Assembly: GCA_005882985.1 (NCBI GenBank)
Contig: VBEJ01000008.1
Coordinates: 1-34,110 of the forward strand
DNA: 34,110 nt
Source of the DNA: Chloroflexota bacterium
GTDB lineage: Bacteria; Chloroflexota; Dehalococcoidia; SM23-28-2; RBG-16-64-32
Direction: 5' to 3'
Below are positions 16,409 to 24,180 of this stretch, one piece after another (the stretch's first letter is position 1; every line of letters begins with the position of its first letter). The notes under the pieces were generated by a model. It was not told the DNA's origin and ran no database searches. It was given only the letters and a program-made list of their open reading frames with translations. A program made the position numbers and the translations under genes.

Positions 16409-16499
16409 TGGCGGAGGGGGTGGGATTCGAACCCACGGTACCGCAAGGCGGTACAACGGTTTTCGAGACCGCCCCGATCAACCACTCCGGCACCCCTCC
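16409..16499 (-). tRNA. tRNA-Ser (CGA anticodon)
   Basis: This is a 91-base class II tRNA on the minus strand. The acceptor and T-arm are identical to those of the neighbouring tRNA-Ser, with encoded CCA. The anticodon loop CTCGAAA gives CGA. The variable arm is GTACCGCCTTGCGGTAC. It is upstream of tRNA-Ser(GGA), and the two are probably one transcript. Confidence 0.93.
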
Positions 16500-16506
16500 T
16501 CGACGT

Positions 16507-16512
16507 ATTTTA
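16507..16512 (-). promoter_or_regulatory. Putative -10 box of the tRNA-Ser pair
   Basis: TAAAAT on the minus strand ends 7 nt before the 5' end of tRNA-Ser(CGA). The -35 region is not convincing. Confidence 0.4.
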
Positions 16513-16600
16513 GCAGTTGGCGTGTCCCGCTCAGGCTGTCTGGCTGCCGCGCATCTATGAACTCCCCTATTCGCTCTTCGCTCCTCCGTCCTTCGCCTCG

Positions 16601-16606
16601 TATAAT
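16601..16606 (+). promoter_or_regulatory. -10 box for a near-leaderless dehydrogenase transcript
   Basis: Consensus TATAAT ends 11 nt before the ATG at 16618. The following bases CTCC match those after the DUF72 -10 box, and no Shine-Dalgarno sequence intervenes. Confidence 0.5.
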
Positions 16607-16617
16607 CTCCAGTCGAT

Positions 16618-17688
16618 ATGCCCGAGCGCACCATAAACGTCACGATCGCCCTGCCCCTCGCTGACGACCTTCAGGACACGATCCGCAAGACCCACCCGCG
16701 TCTTAAAGTCACCGCCCTGACTCGCGCGCAACGACGCGTCTACAGGGACGGACGTCCCCTCTGGGCGGGCTACCCTGAGCCGCCACGGGCCGAGGACGAG
16801 AGCGAAGAGGAGGCCCGCGAGCGCCTCCAGCCGATTCTTCGCGATACGGAGGTCCTCCTCACGAACCCAATCGTCCCGGACAACATTGTCGGCCGCGCGC
16901 CGGCCCTGAAGTGGCTCCAGCTGACCAGCGCCGGCGTCGACCGCCTTCTCGATGCGCCCGTCGTGCAATCACAAGTGACCGTGACGACCGCGAGCGGCAT
17001 CCACGCAGTGCCGATAAGCGAGTACGTCATTGGGGCTATGCTGGCGTTCGCGAAGGGGCTGCCGCGGGCCATCAGAGCGCAACAGGAGCGAGTCTGGCGA
17101 CCCTACTGGCCGGACGAACTGGAAGAGAAGACAGTCGGCGTCCTCGGCGTGGGAGCGATCGGCGCGAGGGTTGTCGAGCTCGCGAGCGCCCTCGGAATGC
17201 GCGTGCTCGCGTTGCGGCGGTCCGCCGAGCGGCGCATCACGGGCGCTGCTGCGGGCTTCCCTGCTGCGGACGAAATGCTACCTCCTTCAGATCTCACGTA
17301 CCTCCTACACGAGAGCGATTATGTCGTCGTCGCCCTTCCACTGACTCCTGAGTCCCGCGGCCTGATCGGCGAAGCCCAGCTACGCGCGATGAAGCCGAGC
17401 GCGGTTATCGTAAACATCGGCCGTGGCGCGATCATCGACGAACAGGCGCTCGTCCAGGCACTCAAGGACGGGACTATCGCGGGCGCTGCCCTCGACGTCT
17501 TCCAGCAGGAACCCCTCTCAGGCGAGAGCGAGCTGTGGGGTATGGAGAACGTGATCCTGACGCCGCACATCAGCGGGGGCACGCCGCGCTATATGCAGCG
17601 CGCTGTCGGGCTGTTCTGCGATAACCTGCGGCGGTACCTAGCAGGCGAGCCACTCCGAAATGTCGTCGATCCGGCGCGGGGTTATTAG
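16618..17688 (+). CDS. D-2-hydroxyacid dehydrogenase (NAD-dependent)
   Basis: This 356-residue protein has the two-domain formate/glycerate dehydrogenase fold. The NAD motif GVGAIG is at 177-182. The catalytic triad is visible: Arg in VNIGRGAIID, Glu in DVFQQEPLS and His in LTPHISGGT. The catalytic domain contains LTSAGVD and SEYVIGAMLA. It reduces 2-keto acids or oxidises D-2-hydroxyacids; the substrate cannot be fixed (relatives act on glyoxylate, hydroxypyruvate or phosphoglycerate). An extra acidic loop (about 57-70, EDESEEEARER) is present in the N-terminal domain. It converges with lon, with only 14 nt between stops. Confidence 0.87.
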   Translation: MPERTINVTIALPLADDLQDTIRKTHPRLKVTALTRAQRRVYRDGRPLWAGYPEPPRAEDESEEEARERLQPILRDTEVLLTNPIVPDNIVGRAPALKWLQLTSAGVDRLLDAPVVQSQVTVTTASGIHAVPISEYVIGAMLAFAKGLPRAIRAQQERVWRPYWPDELEEKTVGVLGVGAIGARVVELASALGMRVLALRRSAERRITGAAAGFPAADEMLPPSDLTYLLHESDYVVVALPLTPESRGLIGEAQLRAMKPSAVIVNIGRGAIIDEQALVQALKDGTIAGAALDVFQQEPLSGESELWGMENVILTPHISGGTPRYMQRAVGLFCDNLRRYLAGEPLRNVVDPARGY

Positions 17689-17702
17689 CCGCAGGCCGGT
17701 AC

Positions 17703-20111
17703 CTAGCTGCTTACTGCGGCCAGCTTCGGGCGGTCGTGTGCCTTCTCCGGATGAAGGGCCGCGTTAAGCACCTCGTCGACGTGCTCGACGAGGACGAACT
17801 CCAGCTCCCGGCGCACGTCTTCCGGCACCTCCGCCAGGTCATTCTCGTTGTCGCGCGGCATCACGATCTGCTTGCTGCCCGCACGGTGGGCCGCGAGGAC
17901 CTTGTCGCGGATCGAGCCGACTGGCAATACCTTGCCCCGCAGCGTAATCTCGCCCGTCATCGCCACTTCCTTGCGGATCGCCCGATCCGTGAGCGCGGAA
18001 ACGAGCGCCGCCGCCATTGTCACCCCCGCCGATGGGCCGTCCTTCGGAATGGCGCCCGCCGGCACATGGATGTGAATGTCGTTCTTGTCGAACGCCGCCG
18101 CCGCGATACTGAGCACCGAGGCACGCGATCGCGCGTAGGTAAGCGCCGCCTGGGCCGACTCCTGCATCACTTCGCCGAGCTTGCCGGTCAAGATGAGGCG
18201 GCCTCGTCCGGGTACCGTCGTCGCTTCGACGAACAGCACGTCGCCGCCGGCCATCGTGGCCGCCAGGCCGGTCGCGACGCCAACCTCGTCCGCCTCTGAG
18301 GCAAGCTCCCAGCGAAAGCGCGCCGGGCCGAGGAATTCCGCCAGATTCTCTTCCCGAATGGCGATGGAACCGTTCTGCCCGGCCGCCACCCGTCTGGCTA
18401 CGGCCCGGCAGACACTCCCAAGCTCTCGCTCAAGGTTCCGGACGCCGGCCTCGCGGGTGTGCGTGCGGATGATCTCCGTAATTGCGCTTTCGCTGACATG
18501 CAGGACGCCGTCCGGGATCCCGTTTTCCTGGAGTTGCCTGCCCAACAGATAGCGCTTGCCGATCTCGAGCTTCTCACGTTCGGTGTATCCGGGCAGTTCG
18601 ATGATCTCCATGCGGTCGCGCAGGGGCCCCGGAATGTTGTCGACGATATTGGCTGTCGCCACAAAAAACACGCGAGACAGGTCGAAGGCGGTATCCAGGT
18701 AGTGGTCTGTGAAGGTCGAGTTCTGCGCCGGGTCCAGCACCTCAAGCAGCGCGGACGCCGGGTCGCCGCGAAAATCAACACCCAGCTTATCGACCTCATC
18801 CAGCATGAAGAGCGGGTTGCGCGACCCACAGCGCCGTAGCTCCTGGATGATCCGGCCGGGCATCGAGCCGACATACGTCCGCCGGTGCCCGCGGATCTCG
18901 GCCTCATCCCGCATCCCGCCGAGCGACATCCGGATGAACTTGCGGCCCAGCGCGCGCGCGATCGACTGCCCGAGGGACGTCTTCCCCGTCCCCGGCGGAC
19001 CCGCGAAGCAGAGGATTGGCCCACGCGTGTCGCCCTGCCGTAGCTTGATGACGGCGAGGAAGTCGAGGATGCGACGTTTCACCTTGTCGAGGCCGTAGTG
19101 GTCTTCGTTCAGCACCGCCTCAGCTCGGATGATGTCCAACAGGTCCTCGGTGCTCGTATTCCAGGGAAGATCGGCCAGCCATTCGAGATATGTTCGCGAC
19201 ACCTGGTATTCGGGAGAGATTGACGGAATGCTCGTCAGACGTTGCAACTCTCGGTCTGCCTCGCGCTGCGCAGCCTCCGGAAGGGCCGCCTCGCCCAGGC
19301 GCTGTTTCAGCTCCGACAGCTCCGGAGTAATGTCGCCTTCCCCCAGCTCCTTTTGGATCGCCTTCATCTGCTCGCGCAGGATGAACTCGCGCTGGCGCTT
19401 ATCGAGCTCGCCACGAACGTCGGCCTGGATCTGCGATTGCACCTCTAGTACTTCGATCTCGTGGGCAATCAGTTCTTTGACGATCGTAAGCCGCCTGTTG
19501 ACGTTTAACTCTTCGAGTACGGCATACCGCTGCTCCGTGCGGATCTGAAGATTAGCGGCGATGAAGTCAGCGAGCGCCGACGGGTCGCCCAGATTGCCGA
19601 CGGCTGCCGCAAGTTCCTGAGGCAGCGTCTCGGAAAGTGTGATGATGCGGACAAACCCCTCTCTGATCTCTCCCATGAGGGTGTCGAGACCCGCACTGCG
19701 GTCCACTGTCTCGCCCAAGCGCTCGATGCGCCCGACGATCCAGGGTTCGGCCTGCTCAACGCCCAGCAGCTTGATACGCCCGACTCCTTGGAGGATGGCA
19801 TGCACCGTGCCGTCCGGGGCCGTGGCCATTCGAACAATCGTGGCAGCCGTGCCGAGCTGGTAGAGATCGCCCTCGTAGCGGTCCTCATCAAGGACATGCT
19901 GCGGGAACACCCCTACCATCTTCGCCTCGGACGCGGCTGCCTGGCCTACGGCCTTGATGTCCAGTTCGTCCGTGGCGAGGAGAGGCAGCAGTTGTTGGGG
20001 GTACATTACGGTGCCCCCACCCGGGATCAACGGCAGCAACTCAGGGATCCTCGGCTGAGCGCTTACGGACGCTCGGCTCCGTGTTTGTCGACGTGTTTCC
20101 GCATGCTCCAT
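17703..20111 (-). CDS. lon: ATP-dependent protease Lon (endopeptidase La)
   Basis: The 802-residue protease degrades misfolded and regulatory proteins. Domains in order are: an N-terminal LAN substrate-binding domain starting at LPLIPGGGTVMYPQQLLPLL (the usual Pro-Leu-x-Gly-x-VxxP pattern is only loosely kept), a helical linker with REFILREQMKAIQKELGE, an AAA+ module with Walker A GPPGTGKTSLGQ and Walker B NPLFMLDEVDK, and an S16 protease domain with catalytic Ser in PKDGPSAG and Lys in SIRDKVLAAHRAG. GGAGG stands 8-9 nt before the ATG. It is the last gene of the gyrA-ridA-hsp20-lon cluster, a plausible pairing of chaperone and protease. Confidence 0.93.
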   Translation of the reverse strand: MEHAETRRQTRSRASVSAQPRIPELLPLIPGGGTVMYPQQLLPLLATDELDIKAVGQAAASEAKMVGVFPQHVLDEDRYEGDLYQLGTAATIVRMATAPDGTVHAILQGVGRIKLLGVEQAEPWIVGRIERLGETVDRSAGLDTLMGEIREGFVRIITLSETLPQELAAAVGNLGDPSALADFIAANLQIRTEQRYAVLEELNVNRRLTIVKELIAHEIEVLEVQSQIQADVRGELDKRQREFILREQMKAIQKELGEGDITPELSELKQRLGEAALPEAAQREADRELQRLTSIPSISPEYQVSRTYLEWLADLPWNTSTEDLLDIIRAEAVLNEDHYGLDKVKRRILDFLAVIKLRQGDTRGPILCFAGPPGTGKTSLGQSIARALGRKFIRMSLGGMRDEAEIRGHRRTYVGSMPGRIIQELRRCGSRNPLFMLDEVDKLGVDFRGDPASALLEVLDPAQNSTFTDHYLDTAFDLSRVFFVATANIVDNIPGPLRDRMEIIELPGYTEREKLEIGKRYLLGRQLQENGIPDGVLHVSESAITEIIRTHTREAGVRNLERELGSVCRAVARRVAAGQNGSIAIREENLAEFLGPARFRWELASEADEVGVATGLAATMAGGDVLFVEATTVPGRGRLILTGKLGEVMQESAQAALTYARSRASVLSIAAAAFDKNDIHIHVPAGAIPKDGPSAGVTMAAALVSALTDRAIRKEVAMTGEITLRGKVLPVGSIRDKVLAAHRAGSKQIVMPRDNENDLAEVPEDVRRELEFVLVEHVDEVLNAALHPEKAHDRPKLAAVSS

Positions 20112-20150
20112 CGGAGTTGCCTCCAGTTGGACTGCTGCGGAGGAAGGCCC

Positions 20151-20606
20151 TTAGCGAACCAGGATCGTCAGCGTTCGGCTGCGTGCCAGTGATGCCTTGG
20201 GCAGCTTGATTTGCAGCATTCCGTCCTTATAGACGGTCTCAACCGCGTCTGGGTTAACTGCTGCCGGTAAGAATAGTTCTCGCTGGAAGGGTCCGTTGCT
20301 TATTTCCACCTGCCGAAACTCGCGTTTTGCCTCGTGCGGCGCTGGCTTTCGCTCGCCGCGCAGTGTACACCTCGACCCTTCCACCTCGAGCTCGACGTCG
20401 AGATCGCCAATTCCGGCGATCTCGACAATGATCACTACCTGCTCTTCTGTTTCGTAGATATCCACAGACGGCTCCGTGAACGGAACGGAGAAGCTCGGCC
20501 TGCCAGGTGCGCCGATTACGCGCTGGCGCGCCTGCTCCATACGCTCGCGGATGTGTTCGAACTGTGACGACGGCTGAGATACCCGCTTCGTCACTTTGCC
20601 TTTCAC
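20151..20606 (-). CDS. Hsp20 family small heat-shock protein
   Basis: With the GTG at 20606 the protein has 151 residues. An N-terminal helix (about 15-33) is followed by an alpha-crystallin domain: PSVDIYETEEQVVIIVEIAGI, LRGERKP, FQRELFLPAAV and the conserved DGMLQIKLPKA. It holds unfolding proteins for refolding or, as the next gene suggests, for Lon. The GTG overlaps the ridA stop in GTGA, so the two were translationally coupled. Because ridA has lost an out-of-phase segment, its start codon now reads straight into hsp20, making an open frame of 238 codons from 20867. Confidence 0.85.
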   Translation of the reverse strand: MKGKVTKRVSQPSSQFEHIRERMEQARQRVIGAPGRPSFSVPFTEPSVDIYETEEQVVIIVEIAGIGDLDVELEVEGSRCTLRGERKPAPHEAKREFRQVEISNGPFQRELFLPAAVNPDAVETVYKDGMLQIKLPKASLARSRTLTILVR

Positions 20607-20867
20607 GGTGCCGCCTCTACGATCATCTCGACTTCGACCGCGATATTCATCGGCAATTCCGCCACCCCAACCGACGGCCTCCTGCGCCACACCGATGTCC
20701 ACGTCGCCGCCGACCTTGCCGGTGACCGCGCCGTCCGGGCCAATCGGCCCGGCGCCCGACACGAAGACCAGATTTCCCGCCCGCGCCGCGCCTGCATACT
20801 TGCCGTACGATCGCCTCGGCGGCAGCGTTATCCCAAGCTCCCGGAGACGCTCGGCGACACTACCCAT
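20603..20867 (-). pseudogene. RidA/YjgF-family gene with internal deletion
   Basis: The 5' part encodes a good RidA start: an ELGITLPP-like segment, then AGNLVFVSGAGPIGPDG and TGKVGGDV, up to QEA near 20678. The 3' part, in another frame, encodes the RidA end SVGVAELPMNIAVEVEMIVE and stops at 20603. About 63 residues normally between these are missing. RidA removes reactive enamine/imine intermediates, and its core is lost here. The junction CAGGAGGCCG reads as QEA in the first frame and as RRP in the second, hinting at a short homology at the break. It begins 6 nt after the gyrA stop. The deletion may be real or an assembly collapse. Confidence 0.8.
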
Positions 20868-20873
20868 ACGCCG

Positions 20874-23054
20874 CTATTTGCTCTTCTTCGGCCGGGGAGT
20901 TCTCTTTTTCGGCTCGTCCGCCGCATCTCCTGGCTTGGGCTTGTCACCGTCTTCAGCCAAGGCGACCGTTGCGCCCGTCGGCAGGCCATCAGGCGTGTCG
21001 TACTCGCGCTGCATATCGATCACGGCAACAGCGGCGACGCGGTCGCGGTCGACATCCATTAGCGTGACGCCCTGCGTGGAACGAAGCTGTTTCGAGATGT
21101 GCTCGATTGGCGTACGAAGGACAATGCCCTCTTCAGAGATAAGCATCAGTTCGTGGCTGGGGTTTACCATCCGGGCCGCCATCAGTTCGCCAGTCTTTGG
21201 CGTCGTCTTGAACGTCCGCACACCTTGCCCACCGCGCCCGTGTCTCGGGTACTCGTCAACGTGTGTGCGCTTGCCGAACCCGAACTCGCTGACGACCAAT
21301 AGTGCTTCTGCAGCGCTCGCGATTTCCATACCAACCATGCGGTCGCCGGAGGCCAACCTCATTCCGCGGACGCCTCCTGAAAGGCGGGAAGCGGAGCGAA
21401 GCAGTTGGACCGGGAAGCGGACAGACTGCCCGCGCGCGGACACGAGAATGGCATCGTCGGCATCAACCGCCAGCTTCGCCGACACCAGCTCGTCTGCCGG
21501 CTCGAGGTCCATCGCGATGAGTCCATCGCGCCGCACGTTGGCGAAGTTCTTCAGCGGAGTCTTCTTCACCTCGCCCAGCTTCGTCGCGACGACCATATAT
21601 TCGTGGTCCAAGTCCGGCGGTATCCGTACGACCGCCGTGATCCTCTCCCTTTGGTCGAGCTGGAGCAGTTGCATAACCGACTCGCCGCGCGCCTGGCGGG
21701 ACTCATCGGTGACTTCATACGTCTTAACCTGGAAGCAGCGGCCGCGGTCGGTGAAGAAGATGAGCTTGTCATGCGTATCGGCGACGACTAGATGCCGCAC
21801 TGCGTCGTCCTCGCGCGTCTTCATGCCGATCACCCCGACGCCGCCCCGGCGCTGCGCCCGATAGGTGCTCAGCGGCAGGCGCTTGATGAAGCCACGCTTC
21901 GAAATCGTGACCACCACTTCCTGGTGCGCCACCATGTCCTCTTCCGAGAACTCTTCCGGCTCCTGATCCACGATGATCGTGCGGCGGTCGTCGCCGTACG
22001 TCTTCTTCAGGTCGACCGCATCGTCTTTAATCAAAGAGTCGATCTTGCGGGGGTTAGCGAGCAGGTCCTCGAGGTACGAGATCAGCTCGATCAGCTCCTT
22101 GTACTCGTCCTGGATCTTGTCCCGCTCGAGCTTTGCCAGGCGGCGGAGCTGCATATCGAGGACAGCCTGCGCCTGGCGGTCGCTCAATTCGAACGGCGCG
22201 CGCATTAAACGGCCCTTCGCCTCCTCGGCGGAAGGAGACTGCCGGATCGTCTGGATGACCTGATCTAGCATGTCGATCGCTTTGAGCAACCCTTCGAGAA
22301 CGTGCGCCCGGTCGCGCGCTTTCTCGAGGTCGAACTCCGACCGGCGGCGGATCACATCGCGCCGGTGGTCGATGTACGACTCGAGCATCTTCTTGAGGCT
22401 CACCGTGCGCGGCTGCCGGTCCACCAGCGCGAGCATGTTTACCGCGAAGGCGGACTGCATGGCGGTGTGCTTGTACAGCGCGTTCAGCAGTTGCCGTGGC
22501 TGCGCCTCACGCTTTAGCTCGATGACTATGCGCATGCCGTGGCGGTCCGACTCATCTCGCAGGTCAGCGATGCCGTCGATGCGCTTGGCGCGGGCCAGGT
22601 CGGCGATCTTCTCGACAAGCGTGGCCTTGTTCGTCTGGTAAGGCAGTTCGGTGACGATGATCTGGTTCCGGTTCCCCTTCGCCATTTCTTCGATGTGCAC
22701 GCGCGCCCTGGTGACGATGCGGCCTCGGCCCTCGAACGCGCCCCGGATGGCGTCCCTACGCTCGGACGTGGGCCCCTGGCCATTGGTTGCGGGCAGGCGC
22801 ACAGTCTCGTAGCGGAAGATGACCCCGCCGGTGGGGAAGTCAGGCCCCCTCACGATCTCGGCCAGCTCTTCCATCGTTACTTCCGGATGATCGATCAGAT
22901 GAGCGACGGCGTCACACAGCTCGCCGAGGTTGTGCGGCGGTATGTTCGTGGCCATTCCGACGGCAATGCCGGACGCGCCGTTTGCCAGCAGGTTCGGCAC
23001 CCGCGCCGGGAGCACAACCGGCTCCTTCAGCTCATCGTCAAAGTTCGGGGACAT
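20874..23054 (-). pseudogene. gyrA: DNA gyrase subunit A, C-terminal segment of a gene with internal deletion
   Basis: This long part of gyrA is intact from [19 protein letters not shown] onward: the rest of the breakage-reunion domain ([30 protein letters not shown]), the coiled coil and C-gate, then a six-bladed beta-pinwheel. The GyrA box reads QRRGGVG, marking gyrase over topoisomerase IV. The tail is Lys/Pro-rich. It is out of frame with the N-terminal segment at 23027-23329. About 57 codons between them are absent, including the AMRYTE region with the DNA-attacking tyrosine. A loop of about 15 residues (RLPATNGQGPTSER) in the middle looks like an insertion. As drawn, this gene cannot make active gyrase. 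Confidence 0.9.
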
Positions 23055-23329
23055 GTCGACGCGGGGGCGTCCCCGTGCGGGTGGTAATTCTTAAGGACTT
23101 CACCGACAATACCGGCGCACTTTCGGTATTTCGTGCCCGGGTTCAACCCCATCTGCTGCATCGCGTAGAGGATACGGCGCTGCACCGGCTTCAGCCCGTC
23201 GCGGATGTCCGGCAGAGCGCGCTGGACGATGACGGACATCGCGTAGTCGAGATACGACGAGCGCATCTCCTCTTCGATCTTGATCGGGCGCACGCTCAGT
23301 GCGGGAATCGGCGGTGGTTCGAGGGTCAT
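23027..23329 (-). pseudogene. gyrA: DNA gyrase subunit A, N-terminal segment of the same broken gene
   Basis: The ATG at 23329 follows AAGGAG by 6 nt. The first 86 or so codons are canonical Gyr[40 protein letters not shown] and [15 protein letters not shown]. After HGDAP the frame runs into about 12 unrelated residues and a stop, while the correct downstream sequence resumes at once in another frame. The missing piece would hold VYDALVRMAQ, the GNFGS loop and the catalytic RY pair. No trace of it lies in any frame between the segments, so this is a deletion and not a simple frameshift. Confidence 0.9.
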
Positions 23330-23490
23330 GTAATCTCCTTGGGGCGGGGCTCGGTGAGCATTTGCGGACGGGTCGGACGCTCTTGGCGACGACTGTCGAG
23401 ACCGGCAGGCGGTTCGTGGAGGGAGGTCTTCTGGCCTACGGGGTACACCCTAAGGCCTCCATTCACGAGGACGCGCAACGTCACATATAA

Positions 23491-23496
23491 ATTATA
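23491..23496 (-). promoter_or_regulatory. Putative gyrA promoter (-10)
   Basis: On the minus strand TATAAT lies about 160 nt before the gyrA ATG, inside an AT-rich island. It would leave a leader of roughly 155 nt, in which I recognise no riboswitch. The 290-nt gap from gyrA to the regulator gene at 23619 holds no other gene I can support. Confidence 0.4.
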
Positions 23497-23618
23497 CCGG
23501 ATGAGGCGTTCACGTTCGAGGGTGGGTGGGGTAAGTGGTCGCGATCCCGCTGGGGCTTGACGGACCTCCAGTTCGTTTGGCAGAATGAGCATAGCAGACG
23601 TTCTGTGGATTCTAAACG

Positions 23619-24110
23619 ATGAGTACTTGGCGCGACCGTGTAACTCAGTCGCTGGGCGACGCCGCCAGCCGCTCGGGCGTGCTCTCGGAGACGGCCGGCA
23701 AGATCTTTGCCGTCCTGTACCTGAACCCCGGTCCGCTCTCTCTGGATGAGATCTCGCGCGAAGTGGGCACGAGCAAGGGCAACGCCAGTGTGCAGGTCCG
23801 CGAACTGCTCGACCTCGGGATGGTCCGTAAGGTCTGGGTGCGACGTAGCCGGCGCGACTACTACGAAGCGGTGACGGACCTCTGGTCGATTGCGGCGGAG
23901 GTGATCGGTCGCCGCCTCGAGCAGGAGGCGCGTTCGCTGCTCGCGGCCGTCAGCGAGACGGAGAAAGAGCTGCCGGACGCGGCTGGGGACCTCGTGCGGG
24001 GAAGGCTAATGTCGATGCGGCTGTTCCTCGAGTTGGTCGCCGCAGGGATCGAAGGGTTTCGGCGGGGGGAGGTGATGAGCCCGGACGCATTACGGAAGCT
24101 GGCCAGCTAG
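23619..24110 (+). CDS. GbsR/MarR-type transcriptional regulator
   Basis: This 163-residue winged-helix protein matches the GbsR group: ETAGKIFAVLYLNPGPLSLDEISREVGTSKGN (about 25-57) is the helix-turn-helix entry, followed by a wing with RKVWVRRSRRDYYEA and a C-terminal helical dimerisation part. Known members repress osmolyte or transport genes; the ligand here is unknown. There is no Shine-Dalgarno sequence before the ATG. ATTCTAAA lies 2 nt before it and is the exact reverse complement of TTTAGAAT in the next promoter, so it may regulate itself and its neighbours. Confidence 0.75.
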   Translation: MSTWRDRVTQSLGDAASRSGVLSETAGKIFAVLYLNPGPLSLDEISREVGTSKGNASVQVRELLDLGMVRKVWVRRSRRDYYEAVTDLWSIAAEVIGRRLEQEARSLLAAVSETEKELPDAAGDLVRGRLMSMRLFLELVAAGIEGFRRGEVMSPDALRKLAS

Positions 24111-24116
24111 CTTTTT

Positions 24117-24145
24117 TTGGAGACAAGGTTCTGTATTTTTAGAAT
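24117..24145 (+). promoter_or_regulatory. Promoter of the DUF2867-DinB gene
   Basis: TTGGAG (24117-24122) and TAGAAT (24140-24145) stand exactly 17 nt apart, with an AT-rich spacer. The -10 is part of TATTTTTAGAAT, nearly repeated as TATTTTCAGAAT at 25495-25506 before the next gene. Confidence 0.55.
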
Positions 24146-24180
24146 GGTTGGCACATCGAGTACAGGGGGAGGCGCTCCGT

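Noticed and set aside
20596-21864. A 422-codon plus-strand open frame opposite gyrA
   Set aside because: It is Ser/Arg-rich shadow coding across conserved gyrA sequence, with no ribosome-binding site or domain.
23027-23110. Programmed frameshifting or bypassing in gyrA
   Set aside because: A recoding event could not restore the missing catalytic-tyrosine segment, which is absent from the DNA in all frames.
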